Shown: positions 36,170 to 48,940 of the stretch, piece after piece
How the letters are laid out: each line of letters starts with the position of its first letter
How positions within the stretch are numbered: the first letter of the stretch is position 1
Made by a program: the position numbers and the translations under genes
The notes under the pieces: generated by a model
The model's input: the letters and a program-made list of their open reading frames with translations, nothing else
Database searches by the model: none
What the model was told of the DNA's origin: nothing
Assembly: GCA_037102815.1 (NCBI GenBank)
Contig: BTPP01000005.1
Location: 558,001 to 622,000, forward strand
Reading direction: 5' to 3'
DNA length: 64,000 nt
DNA from: Neurospora intermedia
Lineage: Eukaryota; Ascomycota; Sordariomycetes; Sordariales; Sordariaceae

Positions 36170-37492
36170 TTAGCGAATCACCGGATCCCTCATGAAATCA
36201 GGAAGATCCGAAAACCCCCCCTCACCAGGCCGGTACCTGCTTCTGCTTCCCGCCTCCGCCGATTCAGTTTCACGGTCAATATGTCGCAGCAGCTCCAATA
36301 GACTCGCTTCGTCATAGTCGTTTTCTTCTGTGTTGTTGTTTGCTGAAGCCGCAGCCTCGATTCGCTCAGCCTCTTCATCAATCCTCACTCCCATTTCGTG
36401 GATCGCATCGCCTCCAGCAGCCACCGCACCGCCGACCGTGTTCTCATCAATAGCGAAGATCTTGATACCACGGATGTGCGTGTCCTTGCCGTTTTGGTGA
36501 TTCTCTTTGATGTGGGCCTGGACGATCCAGCAGCAGAGCGAGTGGCCGTCGGGACCGCCGCCGCAGTTGGCAATGGGCACGTCTTGCCAGCCCACAGGAT
36601 TGGTGAGCTTGACGTCGGCGAACTCGATGAGGTCATGATGCCCGGTGCCGGCGTACCAGACGATGTTGGTGGGCGTGTAAGATTCGTCGAGGTTGTAGTC
36701 GACGTAAAATCTGATGGCCCGGATCTCGACGCGGCGGAGGAAGTGAATGGTAAAGAGATGTGGTTGTTGGCCGTCGGATCTGAGACAAAACGTAAGCTAG
36801 GAAGGAGGAAACAGAAGCAGAGGGGTTACTGACTGCCAGTATTTGTCGAGGTCCTCTGTGAGGAGCTCCTCGACGCCATTGCCGGGCTTATGGCTGGAGA
36901 CGCCGAAGTGGGCGAGATTGTTGATCTCTCGGAGGCCAATGGCGGAAGGGTCGAACATTGAGTGTTGGAGCTGCTCGGTTTCCTCGTGATCTTCGTCAGG
37001 CTCGATCCTGTTGCCGTCCTCGTCAAATCCGAATTCGTCTCCGTGTTCGTCGACGCCGTTGTGCTCGTCCTCTTGGTGATCATCGGCCCCCTGCATACCC
37101 TCGTCCATGCCCTCGTGGAAGTCCTCGCCCTCAAGATCATTGTTGTTGTTGTTGTTGTTGTCATGATCCTCATCTTGGAGCTCAATGTCACTCGCCGGAC
37201 CGTCACCCACAGGACTAGGGAAGTCCTCGTCGTCAGACTGCTCTTCTTGTACGCGCTGAGCTCGCGCGGATTGTGCTGGAGCAGCCCAGGTACCGTTAGT
37301 GACTGCAAATATTTCCCCAATATCGTAGATGCCGTAGTAGAGGCCTTCGTGAACCTCGTCGACGTTTTCTTGGTCTAGGGTAATGGGAGCGCGCTTGGTA
37401 AGAGGTCTGGGGGAGTTCAGATCTTGTCCAGCAAGCTCGCCCAACACTCGTCGCCGCTTGCGCGTGTGGTGGTATGGCGAAGATGGAGGCAT
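36170..37492 (-). CDS. apc10: Anaphase-promoting complex subunit APC10/DOC1
   Basis: Exons 37492-36834 and 36779-36170 (minus) encode 422 residues. The DOC domain (about 182-331) is clear: LREINNLAHFGVSSHKPGNG, DKYWQSDGQQPHLFTIHF, and HIRGIKIFAI. APC10 helps the APC/C ubiquitin ligase bind D-box substrates and add ubiquitin chains in mitosis. The last two residues are Ile-Arg, the IR tail by which APC10 docks on a TPR subunit (Cdc27/Apc3). The N-terminal 180 residues are unusual: a basic patch (HHTRKRRR) followed by a long acidic and Asn-rich insert (a run of seven Asn near 130). The 54-nt intron uses donor GTCAGT; a nearer-consensus GTAACC 4 nt further would break the frame. Confidence 0.94.
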
Positions 37493-37690
37493 TGCAAATG
37501 TGATAGCGAAGTGATTATGCCAAGACGTCAAGAAGGAAAAGCAGGTGGAAGTTGGCCGAGTAATAAGATGGTTGACGAGGAGGAGTTGGAGGTGTAATTG
37601 GTGAGAGGAAGAGAAGAGAAGAAATGATATTTAGGAAGACAAGAAAGCGGTAGTTGATTCGAGATGATAAAGGTGACGACGGAAGAGTCA

Positions 37691-38473
37691 AGGAGAGAAG
37701 GGAGGGATTGGAGGGGAGGTGGTGGGATTTGGTGAATGGAAAAACATAGGAGGGGTAGTAAACCTGGAGGCACTGCTCAGAAGCAGAAAAGAAGAGGGCA
37801 AAGTGAAATCAAGGTTCTTGTCAGGTTTGGAGGTGAATAATACATGCATGAAGGTTGATGTGAAGGTGGTTGGAGATATCGCGAATTCATCCCAAAGGAT
37901 AGCCATAGCGGCGGTAACAGACGGGGCCAATCGCACAGCGAGCAGCTGCTGAGATGGGATGAAAGCGTGGAAGAACTCAACAGGTGAAGTCGTGTCAAAG
38001 TAGAGAAATACATTCAGGCATGAAGAATTGGCCTTCTGAAAGTATAAAGGCAACATGAACCACGGTTGAAGTCGCATGAGTGATAGTGCAAGGACGGGCC
38101 AGCGTCTAAGTGAAGCGAGGTGGGGCCATCGAAAGTAAACAAAAGACCCAGGCCCCTTGGACTGGGCGAAATACCATGGGACTGGAAGATATTGAATGAA
38201 TCTATATAACAACTTACGAGGCATCGCGGAAGACTGTTCCCTTGGATGGACAGGTGTAGATGTTGAAGAAGGTTGTGGCTCAGGTGTAAATCCAGAGCCA
38301 ACTGATCGCAGGGCAGCTCGCCGGGCTTCTTCGAGAGCGGCAGCCTGTGATGATCGAGTCGTCCGTTGGGGGGTCTGCTGGGGCTGCTCGAATCGCAGTC
38401 GTTGCCGGGCACGACGAGGACCTCTTGTGACGTTGACCAGGTCCGCCAGGTTGGATGGCGGTGTTTCATCCAT
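37691..38473 (-). CDS. Unrecognised ORF divergent from MRE11
   Basis: An open frame of 261 codons on the minus strand with ATG at 38473 and TGA at 37688. The first 86 residues look protein-like (charged, e.g. RGPRRARQRLRFEQPQQ, EEARRAALRSVG), but at MPR a consensus GTAAGT donor (about 38213) appears and the sequence beyond has an unusual Phe/Pro/Leu-rich composition. The true gene may be only this first exon plus a downstream exon, for example one beginning after the TTTCAG near 38041. It could also be an upstream exon of APC10, though that needs a long intron. No domain was recognised. It shares a 445-nt upstream region with MRE11. Confidence 0.4.
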
Positions 38474-38918
38474 TTTATTGAAGTGGAAGGAAGTTTTCCG
38501 CCTTCAGGTTCTCCCTTTGTAGTTGCCTGGCGCAATGTCTTGGAAAAGTTGAGGCAAGTTCCGTTCGTTTGCTGTTTGCGCTGGAAATTGTTATGGTTCA
38601 GTTGTTTTGGCGGGCAAGCACTAGAATACTGGTGCAGAGTGTACATAGAAAGGGCAGTTGCCATTTAGTGAAGTTTGTCCCTGGAATAATGCTCTAGGAC
38701 AGCCATGTGCGGATAGATGGAAACGCACAGACCTCGTACCCAGATCGAGCTCACTGATCCAAGAAATGCTGCCTGCTTCCATGTGACCTCGTGAAAGTCA
38801 ACGCGTCAACCAACGCGCGACCCACTCGTCTTCCATCCGCGCTTCCTAATTTCAAACTCGTCGATTGATCAGTTGGTCTGGTATGAAAAGCTACTGAAAG
38901 AAAAAAGGATTTGCAAAG
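38474..38918. promoter_or_regulatory. Divergent promoter region between 38473 ORF and MRE11
   Basis: A 445-nt spacer between divergently read genes. No specific binding site was recognised; the last 20 nt before MRE11 are A-rich, as is usual for fungal leaders. Confidence 0.4.
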
Positions 38919-41405
38919 ATGCCGAGATCAGGTAAGGTCTATGCCCATGAGGGAGAACGATGTCTCTCGCCACACGTTTGCTAACAGGCGACCAGAGGCG
39001 GACACGATCCGCATCCTCGTCTCAACCGATAATCATGTCGGTTATGCAGAGCGCCACCCCGTCCGCAAGGATGATAGTTGGCGCACCTTTGACGAGATTA
39101 TGCAAATAGCAAAGAAGCAGGACGTCGACATGGTCCTGCTGGGTGGTGATCTCTTCCACGAGAACAAACCCTCGCGCAAATCCATGTACCAGGTCATGCG
39201 CTCTCTTCGCAAACACTGCCTCGGAATGAAGCCATGCGAACTCGAGTTTCTCAGTGACGCTGCCGAAGTCTTTGAAGGAGCCTTTCCCTTTGTCAACTAC
39301 GAGGATCCCGACATCAATGTCGCTATTCCCGTCTTCTCGATTCACGGCAACCACGACGACCCAAGCGGCGATGGCCACTACTGCTCCCTTGACTTACTCC
39401 AAGCCGCCGGTCTCGTCAACTATTTTGGTCGTGTACCTGAGGCAGACAATATTCATGTCAAGCCCATCTTGTTGCAGAAGGGAAGGACGAAGATGGCTTT
39501 GTACGGATTGAGCAACGTTCGTGATGAGCGCATGCACAGGACTTTTAGAGACAACAAAGTAAGGTTCTACCGCCCGAACCAGCAGAAAAACGACTGGTTC
39601 AATCTTTTGGCTCTTCACCAGAACCACTACGCACACACCCGTACCAGCTATGTTGCCGAGAATATGCTTCCCGATTTCATGGACTTGGTCATCTGGGGTC
39701 ATGAACACGAGTGTCTTATCGATCCCGTACGAAATCCGGAGACCGGATTCCACGTTATGCAACCGGGGTCCTCAGTGGCTACATCACTAGTTCCAGGCGA
39801 AGCAGTCCCAAAGCATGTCGCCATTCTCAACATCACCGGCAAGAAGTTTGAAGTCGAGAAGATCCCCCTCAAGACAGTCCGACCTTTCGTCACAAAGGAG
39901 ATTGTTCTAGCCTCAGATAAGCGCTTCAAGGGCCTGGACAAACAGAACAACCGTCATGAGATTACCAAGCGACTCATGGTGATTGTTAATGAAATGATTG
40001 AAGAAGCCAATGCGGAGTGGCGCGCTGTTCACGCAGAGGACGACGACATGGACGAGGATATGGAGCCGCCTTTGCCGCTTGTACGCCTAAAGGTCGATTA
40101 CACAGCACCGGATGGGGCCAAGTACGAAGTCGAGAACCCGCATCGATTCTCCAATAGATTTACGGGAAAAGTTGCCAACCATAATGATGTTGTCCGCTTT
40201 CACTGTAATACCAAAGGAACAAGTAAGTTGAAAGAATCGTGTGATCAACAACAGTATGACACTGACCATATACAGAGAAAGGTGCGACTGCGCCAGGCGT
40301 GCGTGAGGGCATCGCTGAGATACTTGAGTCAGCCGAAACCATCAAGGTCGACAACTTGGTTCAAGAGTTCTTTGCCCAACAGTCCCTCAAGATCTTGCCG
40401 CAAGCACCATTCAGCGATGCGGTCAGCCAGTTCGTTACTAAGGACGATAAGCACGCTGTCGAAATGTTCGTCATTGAGTCACTCTCCACCCAAGTGAAGG
40501 AGCTCCTTCAGCTCGACGATGACAAGATTGTCGATCTTGACGCCCATATTCAAGATTTTAGACAGGTCATGGAGAAGAGCTTCGACTCTGGTCAGCACAA
40601 GCAAGCCCAGCGTACAAAGCGATTCAAGCGGAAGCCTGACGGCTGGGATTCCGATTTGGACGGCCACTGGATCAACCAGCCACAAGCGCTCGAAGACGTT
40701 CCAGCCGAAGTCGAACCGAAAGGACGCGATAAACCAGCCAGGAGAGTGCCTACGTCTGGCGTCACTTTCAGCGACGAAGACGAGGATATGGACATAGACA
40801 ACCAACCCGTTCCGATTAGAGCGGCGCCAAAACGGGGAGCAGCGGCCAAAACCACAGCAGCGGCCAAAACCACAGCAGCAGCCAAGAAAGCAGCACCTGC
40901 CAAGAAGGCCGCACCGGCAAAGAAGGCTGCACCAGCGAAGAAGGCACCCGCAAGGGGACGCAAAAAGAAAACCCCGTTCGTAGATAGCGACGAAGAAGAG
41001 GAAGAGGACTACCCAGAGGATGACGACGAAGAGGAGGAGGAGGAGGAGGAAGAGGATGAGGAGGAGGAAGACGTGATCATGGAGGATGACGAAGAAGACC
41101 CGCCAGCGCCACCACCGAAGCCCAAGGCCACATCAAGGGTCGCATCTACCCGTGCTTCTGCTCGTGCTACTCCTGCTCGAGCCACACCAGCTCGAGCCAC
41201 ACAAGCTCGGGCTGCGCCTGCGAAGGCCACCCAAACCCGGACTACTCGCGCGGCGGCTGGGATGAAGCAGACAACACTTAACTTTTCACAGTCTCAGAGG
41301 GCAAAGGGCTCACAGCAGCAGACGATTGAGATCAGTGATGATGAGATCTCGGACGACGATGATGCGTTTGAGTCGATGCCCGCAAGTCGCAGTCGTCGAA
41401 GGTAA
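38919..41405 (+). CDS. mre11: MRE11 double-strand break repair nuclease
   Basis: Exons 38919-38931, 38996-40222 and 40276-41405 encode 789 residues. The first exon holds four codons plus one base. The calcineurin-type phosphoesterase core has all the metal-binding motifs: DNH (Asp16, His18), GDLF (Asp56), GNHDD (Asn123, His124), HQNHYAH, and WGHEHEC. The capping domain follows. MRE11 forms the MRN/MRX complex with RAD50 and NBS1/XRS2, resects broken ends and activates checkpoint signalling; in Neurospora the gene is, as I recall, mus-23. The C-terminal 200 residues contain tandem Ala-Pro-Lys-Lys repeats, a long Glu/Asp tract, and Ala-Thr-Pro-Ala-Arg repeats, ending in SRSRRR. These would suit DNA binding and resemble the basic C-terminal tails of other MRE11 proteins. 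It is divergent from the minus-strand ORF at 38473. Confidence 0.97.
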
Positions 41406-43110
<1,705 letters not shown>

Positions 43111-43817
43111 AAGGGATAGGGAAATGGTGGGTGGTTTGCCTGGGTGTGAGGAATGGTGGCATGGCAGACCGAAGGACGGATGATACTATCTTAACGGGGC
43201 AACAAGTGGTTATTTGCTTAAGGAGGAGGATATCAAGAGGATGATGCATCGATGGATGGATGGGCAAAGGGTCGGCAATCAAGGGTCCACACGGGAACGG
43301 TGCAAAAGGGGTTTGGGGTCATTGGGTCTTCTTTTCTTTTTTTCTTTTTCTTTTTTTTCACGCTTGGCGTTCAGGAGGCGCCGTTATGGAAGATTGCCAT
43401 CGTCCTGTTTGCTCTCAGTTAACCCGTTATGAGTACTAGTCTAGGCTAAAAATAATAATACCTGGCGATACTTAGCATATTTTTATCAATTACAAAGCAT
43501 AATGAAACTACACACTACACAACATATACATGTTCATCTTGAAACAACAGACACAAGCAGTAGTTTGAATCCAAGCGAAAGTTCTAATTTGCCCAAAATA
43601 TGATATGTGTACAGAAAAACCTGTGCCCTCCTCTGACAATGGTATGGTATGATACAGATAAGCAACGAAAATGTGTGCTTTTTTGTTTTTGCCGAAATAA
43701 ACGCCGCCCACAGAAAAAACGTGTCAAACCCGCATCCATCAATCAATCGACTTCTTCTTCTTCTCTTTTCTTCTTCTTCTTCATCACTGAAGAGGAGACG
43801 AACGAAGTTTGGTTTGT
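43111..43817. other. Intergenic between convergent TAF10 and uS19m genes
   Basis: About 700 nt of shared 3' flank with several pyrimidine tracts and AT-rich sequence near 43440-43530. No gene is seen. Confidence 0.5.
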
Positions 43818-44923
43818 CTATTTCTTCTTACCCCAGATGAAGGGCTTGCGTGTACTGTTTGAGGTTTTGTCAACCATTCAGTTAGTGTCGGTCCAATTGT
43901 TGTTCATGTCCATGATGCCCAATGTGTGTCTTTTGTGTTGTTTGTTTTCTGACCTGACCACAACTGCACCACCGCCTACGATCATCATCATCCCGTGGCG
44001 TCCAACACATGTCGCGCCCGTCCAGCCAGCCATTCATGGCTTGCCACCAGCCAATGCCATGGCCATGCCGTGTCAGACCATTGAATTTTTGTGTAGGAAA
44101 ATTCTTTTTTTTTTCTTTTCTCACACCGCCAACATTTATGTATGGCATTTCCGTCGCCCCCCCCCCCCCCCCCCCTCCAAAAAAGAAAAAGAAAAAAAAA
44201 GACCCTTTAGAATAATAATATATTGAAATTGAAAAATAAATAATCAAAGGAGGAAAAGAAAGGAAAAAGTAGACTAGTGATGCAGGGAACGAGAAAAGAA
44301 AGAAAAAAAAAAAAAAAAAAAAGAGCGCTTACGCAGAAAACTCTCCAAGCTTATGCCCCACCATCTCCTCGGTGACAGTCAAGTCAATGTAGTCCTTGCC
44401 GTTGTGTACCTGGAACTTGAGGCCGACAAAGTTGGGCAGGATGGTGGCGGACCGGGCCTGGGTGCGGATGGGAGCGATCTTCTTGCCGGGCTCGGGGCGC
44501 TGGATGGGGAGTCTGTTTTGTGTGTATGAGTTGGTGGTTAGTAGTGCCCCGTTTGCGCGCAAGGTAGGTAGGTGCGGTTGCGGGTTGGCGGTTGGATTGG
44601 GTTGGTTCGCGGATGGGCTCGTAGAGTATGGTGAGAATGCGCCGGCCGCTTTGATCGGGAGCAGGGAGGAGAGAGAGTCCTCGAGAGTGCGCCGGCGCAT
44701 TGGATTGTCGTCGTCGTCGAGATCGCGGGGACAAAAACGAGGGGGAGGGGTAATAGAGCTTACGGGACAATGTGCGGACCTGGAGACGGTGGTGCCGGTT
44801 AGCTTGACTGTCTTGGACGGCGCAAAGAGTACAGGATCGCGAAGTGAAGCTTAGGAGGAGACAAAGACAAAATAACATACCCTTCCACACGGATCTCTTG
44901 AAAAGAACCCTTGTTGGCTGCAT
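43818..44923 (-). CDS. rsm19: Mitochondrial small-subunit ribosomal protein uS19m
   Basis: Four exons on the minus strand, 44923-44881, 44779-44764, 44512-44333 and 43854-43818, encode 91 residues, the usual bacterial-type S19 length. The chain reads SVWKGPHIVPLPI near the start, then [18 protein letters not shown], and ends [13 protein letters not shown] plus a basic tail; these are hallmark S19 motifs. It belongs to the head of the mitochondrial 37S subunit. Exon 2 is a 16-nt microexon coding only the PHIV core of the conserved motif; its inclusion is required for frame. Intron 3 is long (478 nt) and holds a G19 run and a T20 run on the sense strand. The cytosolic S15/uS19 is a different, longer protein. 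Confidence 0.94.
44157..44175. repeat. C19 homopolymer in uS19m intron 3
   Basis: Nineteen C residues on the plus strand, so G19 in the sense RNA of uS19m intron 3. Such a run can form a G-quadruplex. It is followed by an A-rich stretch. Confidence 0.9.
44303..44322. repeat. A20 homopolymer beside the uS19m intron 3 donor
   Basis: Twenty A residues on the plus strand, i.e. a U20 tract beginning 10 nt after the GTAAGC donor in the sense RNA. U-rich sequence just downstream of a donor can help U1 recruitment through TIA-1-like proteins. Confidence 0.9.
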
Positions 44924-47900
44924 GTTGGGCGCGAACGAGAAGGTGTTCGGTGGTGATGGGTGGTGGCTGTAAATGACGGGAAGAGGCCGGGCGCGCACGC
45001 GACACTCGGATGGTCTTGAGATCAATCGGTCGGTCGGTCGGTCGGTCGGTCAGTCAGTCGGTCGGCGAGTCCGGCAGGCGGGCGGGCGGAGCGGTTCCAG
45101 GTATCACGGCGACGGCGGCAGTGACGGGAGCGCTGACCACGGCCGAATTTTGGAACTGCCAAGCCTATCGGTTGCCGGCCGGTATACCCAGTACGGACGC
45201 CCCCGCTGACTCTCCCTGGCTACCCTACAGGGTTAGGGGGCATTCATCAAAGCGGGCGATTATCGATACAGCAAAAACCCCTGCACGAGCAACCCTGTCG
45301 GGCTATCCATATCTAAAAGCAACACCCCCATAATTACACTACGATGATAACCCTCCAAACACCTCTTTTTGTTAAGGTGGTTAACCCACCGTTAACATAC
45401 CTCTACAGATGGCAACCCTGCAGTGGATAGGTAGGGAAATCTTCAGCAAAAGGGAATTTGCTTAGTGAGCAGAGAGAAAGCGGGGTCTACCGGGCCTGAT
45501 GGCAAAGATTAATTAGCATTTGGGTTATCGTGCATTTCTTGGGTGCGCGAGAAGAAGAAAATCTATGCACGATACTGCTGAATCTAATGCTATGGTGGTG
45601 TGACTCGTGCACCACACCCTACAGGTACCCCTGTACTGGCAAGCAAGCCCCCCTGCTCGAGCAGCAGCACTTGGGGCCGAAATCTTGGTGTTACTTGAAC
45701 TACACTAGGATACAGCAAGTATTATATGACTTACATACCGTTTAGCAAACCGGCGGCGCTGGTTGGCACTCTCAGACACTTGCTGCCCGTGCTGCCGTCA
45801 ATTGGTTCAGGACTAACGCGACTGCGATACTCCAGTCCAAAACATAGCATCCCGGATTCCGGACTACTTAGTATTGGCATTCTTGGTGGCCGATAACCGG
45901 CGTGCGTCCGTCGATTCCTGACTGCAGCTCAGTGGTTCATATCGATCGTGCACTCCGTCTTCTTCAGTGTTGCTCCTTCCTTATCATTATTCAAGTTCCA
46001 TCCACCTCGCCACCACTACAGTATGTATGATGTTTGTACATCGATGTAGGACGTAGTTTGAGGCAGGCGTGAACTGCCGTGCTGTGCCTTGTTGCCTTCG
46101 TTGCCTGGGCATGAAATGGACCGTCATGGATTCTTTGTCTAGGCAAGAGCGCCACCGCAGTCAATATATCTGGCCGTGGTTTCCCGTTCTGCGTTCACAA
46201 CGAACTTCTTTTTGGATTTCACCGTCCGTCAGTCTTTTTTTCTTGCGCATTTGTGGGTGTGCTTGCATCGTCGATGCCCTCAGACGACTCAATGGCCCCC
46301 CTCCCTCCGTCTGGTCTGATCAACATTTGATCGGTTTACCAGTCGGCGCGCAAAGTCCGAAGAAGGGCACCGCATTCAGTTCTTCCCGCGAGCCACCTGA
46401 GAACAGGGCTGCATTTGTTTACTATCCAGCCAGCCATGGAGTTCCAACATCATCGTCAAGCAGCTCGACGGCTGCGCAATTGTTTGCACTAGCTGCCCAT
46501 TCAAGATCAACCGTTCCCGGAATAAACTAGTAGGGAGCACTTCCCGTCCCTGGGTGTCTGAGTGTGCCTTGATCAACTTGTCGGACTACCGCAAATGCGG
46601 ACGAGTGCCTGAGTATCAGTGTTACCCGTCTCTTCACATGATCTAATGCTCTCCAGATCCCTCCTCTTTCGGGCTGAACGGTCACTATAACGGCATGGTG
46701 CTCCACGAGTAATTCTACCATCATAACGAGACGCCGACTGGCTCGTTAGCATTGCGTGTCGGAGTGTTCCACCGTTGAGCTTGCTCGCGCGCACGGAACT
46801 GAACCAGGCCGTCTCAGGCACCATCTCCACTGAACGGATTCAGCAGTCGTCTTTCCCAAAACTGACTGGTCACGCTTCTGTCCTGCATCATATGCATGCG
46901 CGCCGCACCTGTCAACGCCAGTACCCCTGTCCGCTCAGCGGTGCCAGACGTCCACCACCACACCACAACCACCACTACACTACGGTCCTACCTATCCGGA
47001 TCTCCCACGGTCTTCACCAGCGAACACGGGCTGGCTCTTCAACTCCGCCATCGTCCCATCCCTGCCTTCATGAGGAGAGAACAAGTGACGGGCTCGGCAT
47101 GTCGCCATGGACGTTTCAAGCCATCGTCTGGCCAACATCACTATTACGATTCGCCAGCTCGTATAAGACGAAACATAGCGTGCATTCGACGTGTGACGTA
47201 CTCAACCCGCCGTCCAAAAGGCTGCCGGTGCAGGCCAACACCCATTAGTTACATCTCAGCTGTAACTTTCCCAGATGGGATATCCATTTCTTCGATCTTC
47301 ACAGGGGATGGGAAAATGAGAACATCCATGTCTAGCTGATCCAGATCCCATGGGTGGGGACCTTGTACAAGGTATTTTGGGCTGAGGTGCGGTGTGTCCC
47401 CGGGGGTGAGGAGTGTGTCAAGAGGTAGCTGGCGGCTCCGGGCCGTCCTGGCTCCAGTGTGTACCTGGCGCCATCAGGAATGGAGATGCGCCATGATCGG
47501 ATAGCGCCATAATCTGATACCGCCAACCCATCTTCTGGGGCTTTTCCAAGTGTTAGTTCTCCGTGCACAGCTGCTTGTTTCATCCTTCTCCTACTGACGT
47601 TTTACGCAGCTAATTCAGAGGCTGCGATGACATACTGTCGAAACACTTTTTGGTTCTGGGTCTCAGACGGCTTCTTCAGACCGGACTAAATTTCCATAAG
47701 CAACCGAAATGTTGTCCTCTCCTCTTTTGATGCTCTTCACAGACCTTAGATGAATTCAAAGAACAAAAAAAGACATTGCTTCTCAGCCATGGAGAGAAAT
47801 CCAGGCTCATTACTGATGCGAACGACCCCTTTGTCATGGTCAATGTAGGGTCGAGCAGCGAACAAATCTACCTGGTATGGTTGGTCACCTGCGATCACCG

Positions 47901-48940
47901 CAAAACTGTCCATAAAAAAAAAAGAAAAGACCCCACGGTACAAGCGAGAACGAGGATTACCTCGGTGCTTAGCCCAACACAGTCAGTCCTGCCTGCCAAG
48001 ACGCACCCGTGAGAAAAGGGGCGGTTGAGCGGAGACAGCCCCGCGCCAACAGCAAAAAGAGCTAGACATTCCTATCGTCATCATTCATCATCAACTGTCA
48101 AAAGGGAGGTGACGATTCGCCCTCGCCAACCCTGCTCCACCTATCAACTGCTACACCTCAACCCGAGTCTACCTGGTCGAGCGTGAGGCTTCCATACACC
48201 AAGATTGGGTGCTCATGGGTATGTAGTGTAACCTCCGCCTCGATTGTTCATCTCGGAGATACTTGTCTTGCTTGTCTAGAATCGTGGCCGGCCTTGGCTT
48301 CGAAGATCCCGTCGAAGGCGATCTTGGCCAGACCAAAGCCCAATGGCTATACTACACTACACTTCCTTGCCCCACCCGCTTGACATCCTTTGATTGCGTT
48401 CGCTCTCTGTTCCAATGAGATGGTACCTGAACGTCCCTACCTGGCATTCATGCGCTGTCTTGCCTTTGCGAGACTGCAGCCTTTTCCGCCATCCTTGATC
48501 GAGAAAACGTTGCATATCTGTTGAGACAGCTGCAAAAATGAGGGGCTCTAACATCCCGGATCCCTACGAGACCATGACAACCTTGGGACGCAATGCCTGG
48601 ATGGATCCCAGTCCGAGATTCATCGGTCGGCCAGATCGGGAACCTGGGGTTGTTGGTCTGCTCATTGCTTCTCAGTTGCAACGTGCAGGGACCAGCTGCT
48701 ATTGGATTGGCTTGAGGGCTGCCCGCTATCTCAGAGACCGGCCGTCTTCTGACCCGAATGCACAATATCGGACGTTACTTAGTTCATAAGACGTCCGCTC
48801 CTTCTTCACGGCAACCGAAGAAACACCCGGGATATCATGCAGCAGGATGCTGACAACAGTCTTATATCTGTTTAATATTTAACTCTCGCAGACTTCCAGG
48901 TTGCTTCAGACTACTCAACAAACGATTTCAGCTTATCATC
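44924..48940. other. Gene-free stretch of about 4 kb
   Basis: No supported gene between divergently read uS19m and the Zn2Cys6 factor. A GGTC tetramer array lies at about 45026-45064, just upstream of uS19m. Frames at 46069-46530 and 46775-47248 (plus) lack domains. Around 45220-45420 several copies of ACCCTG or its complement cluster, without clear meaning. Confidence 0.45.
45026..45064. repeat. GGTC/GTCA tetranucleotide microsatellite
   Basis: Six GGTC units, two CAGT-type variants, then two more GGTC units, about 100 nt upstream of the uS19m start codon. Confidence 0.85.

Noticed and set aside
46775-47339. Overlapping His/Ser/Arg-rich frames
   Set aside because: Several frames are open together, a sign of composition effects rather than coding.
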